A DNA stretch of 64,000 nucleotides from Citrobacter sedlakii NBRC 105722 (GTDB lineage: Bacteria; Pseudomonadota; Gammaproteobacteria; Enterobacterales; Enterobacteriaceae). A program made the position numbers and the translations under genes. The stretch spans positions 62,001 to 126,000 of the forward strand of contig NZ_BBNB01000004.1 of assembly GCF_000759835.1 (NCBI RefSeq). The letters are read 5' to 3'. The notes beneath the pieces are model-generated. The model made no database searches and had not been told where the DNA came from. It saw only the letters and a list, made by a program, of their open reading frames with translations. Below are positions 63,465-64,000 of the stretch, piece by piece. Position 1 is the first letter of the stretch. The number at the start of each line of letters is the position of its first letter.

Positions 63465-63875
63465 CTACTCATCACCCAACTTGAAGATAATTTGTCCTTT
63501 CTCCATCTGAGTGTCTGAATCCTGTGAAAACTGTTTCACCGATGCATCATCATCATCAGACAGGCGAGGAAACCCTGGCCGTAGTGTGATTCTGATTGCA
63601 CAGGATGAATACTCACCTGCTTTATTCTTTTGTCCTGCAACTCCAAAACCACCCTCTAGGATTTTTTTTATCATCCACAATGATGATTCACTGTCGTAAA
63701 GGATATCAACACGGTCACCTGTTTCGATACCAGTTGCATCCATAGCAGTGCGACCAATTCTGAATCCCAGTTCAACAGCACCAGTGGCGCGTTTAGTTTG
63801 AGTAACAGTAACGTGGTTGCTTTGTACCATACGGCCAGTTTTCGCAGCCATCGTTGATAGAGATACGAAAGCCAT
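63465..63875 (-). CDS. mobile-element protein of unknown function, 136 aa
   Basis: I do not recognise this protein. It has a beta-rich first 100 residues (VTVTQTKRATGAVELGFRIG; GIETGDRVDILYDSESSLWM; YSSCAIRITLRPG), an acidic patch LSDDDDAS at 106-113 and a Gln/Ser-rich tail. No signal peptide or membrane segment. A very strong ribosome site (AGGAGGT) and a good promoter precede it, so it should be well expressed. The tract GIETGDRVDIL faintly recalls AbrB-type DNA-binding barrels, which is not enough for a call. Confidence 0.6.
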   Translation of the reverse strand: MAFVSLSTMAAKTGRMVQSNHVTVTQTKRATGAVELGFRIGRTAMDATGIETGDRVDILYDSESSLWMIKKILEGGFGVAGQKNKAGEYSSCAIRITLRPGFPRLSDDDDASVKQFSQDSDTQMEKGQIIFKLGDE

Positions 63876-63905
63876 AACAACCTCCTGAGATATTCAAGTG
63901 ATCGC

Positions 63906-63935
63906 ATTTTACGATCGATCAGATTGCAATCGCAA
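63906..63935 (-). promoter_or_regulatory. promoter of the 136-aa gene, with dyads
   Basis: On the minus strand TTGCGA (63930-63935) and TAAAAT (63906-63911) are 18 bp apart. Two small dyads overlap it: ATTGC-GATT-GCAAT at the -35 and a GATCGATC palindrome in the spacer, possible operator sites. Confidence 0.6.
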
Positions 63936-64000
63936 TAATTTTTTTATTTGTTTTTGCTCCCTTCAATCACAACCAATAACCAACAAAATTTAGATAACTC

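Noticed and set aside
61029-64000. second copy of the 18-bp mnmE end as right attachment site
   Set aside because: Searched by eye for TTCTGTATCGG-like sequence to the window end and found none; the right end must lie outside.

Overview
The window is a stretch of enterobacterial chromosome. Gene content and order match the uhp–ilvBN–emrD–yid–ibp–dgo–gyrB–recF–dnaN–dnaA–rpmH–rnpA–yidC–mnmE segment of the Escherichia/Salmonella/Citrobacter group. The dga (D-glucosaminate) operon and the absence of several E. coli K-12 genes (no yidB, yidX, yidI, glv, or adeQ/adeD at their usual places) point to Salmonella or a close relative such as Citrobacter. This taxonomic call rests on remembered protein sequences and synteny, not on a search.

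Layout. 1-6482: dgaR and the dgaABCDE operon on the minus strand, with dgaE cut by the window edge and a textbook sigma-54 promoter before dgaA. 6579-7416: a GNAT acetyltransferase and a YicS-like secreted protein. 7452-13655: an accessory beta-glucoside module made of a LacI-type repressor, PTS IIB, IIC, a GH1 6-phospho-glycosidase, PTS IIA and an outer-membrane glycoporin, inserted between yicS and nepI. 13715-18050: nepI, an SRPBCC protein, yicN, then a LysR regulator and a secreted alpha/beta hydrolase lying where K-12 carries adeQ/adeD. 18213-23176: uhpT and uhpC-uhpB-uhpA (glucose-6-phosphate sensing and uptake). 23254-25446: ilvN, ilvB and the ivbL attenuator. 25579-26107: the SOS-controlled istR/tisB type I toxin-antitoxin locus. 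26186-32285: a DMT transporter, emrD, and dsdC/dsdX/dsdA. 32338-38496: sulfatase-maturase yidF, yidG, yidH, sulfatase yidJ, symporter yidK and the AraC regulator yidL. 38529-44401: yidE, the heat-shock pair ibpA/ibpB with RNA-thermometer-like leaders, yidQ, yidR, cbrA. 44398-50204: the dgo galactonate operon with triplicate DgoR-type operators, and yidA. 50316-61028: the replication and RNA/membrane core gyrB-recF-dnaN-dnaA and, divergently, rpmH-rnpA-yidD-yidC-mnmE.

61029-64000 is the left end of a mobile element integrated at the 3' end of mnmE, the same locus used by Salmonella genomic island 1. It starts with a likely attachment core at the mnmE stop, then directly repeated ATGGACACA motifs, a P4-like tyrosine integrase, and two minus-strand genes of unknown function (one with an HTH_39-like N-terminus) separated by a non-coding block of three inverted repeats. 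The element runs off the right edge, so its payload and right attachment site cannot be seen. This is the least explained part of the window.

Most of the rest is well-known core genome. No rRNA, tRNA, CRISPR array or insertion sequence was seen, and no clear pseudogene. Long antisense ORFs opposite gyrB, yidC, dnaA and the porin gene are shadows and are not annotated.
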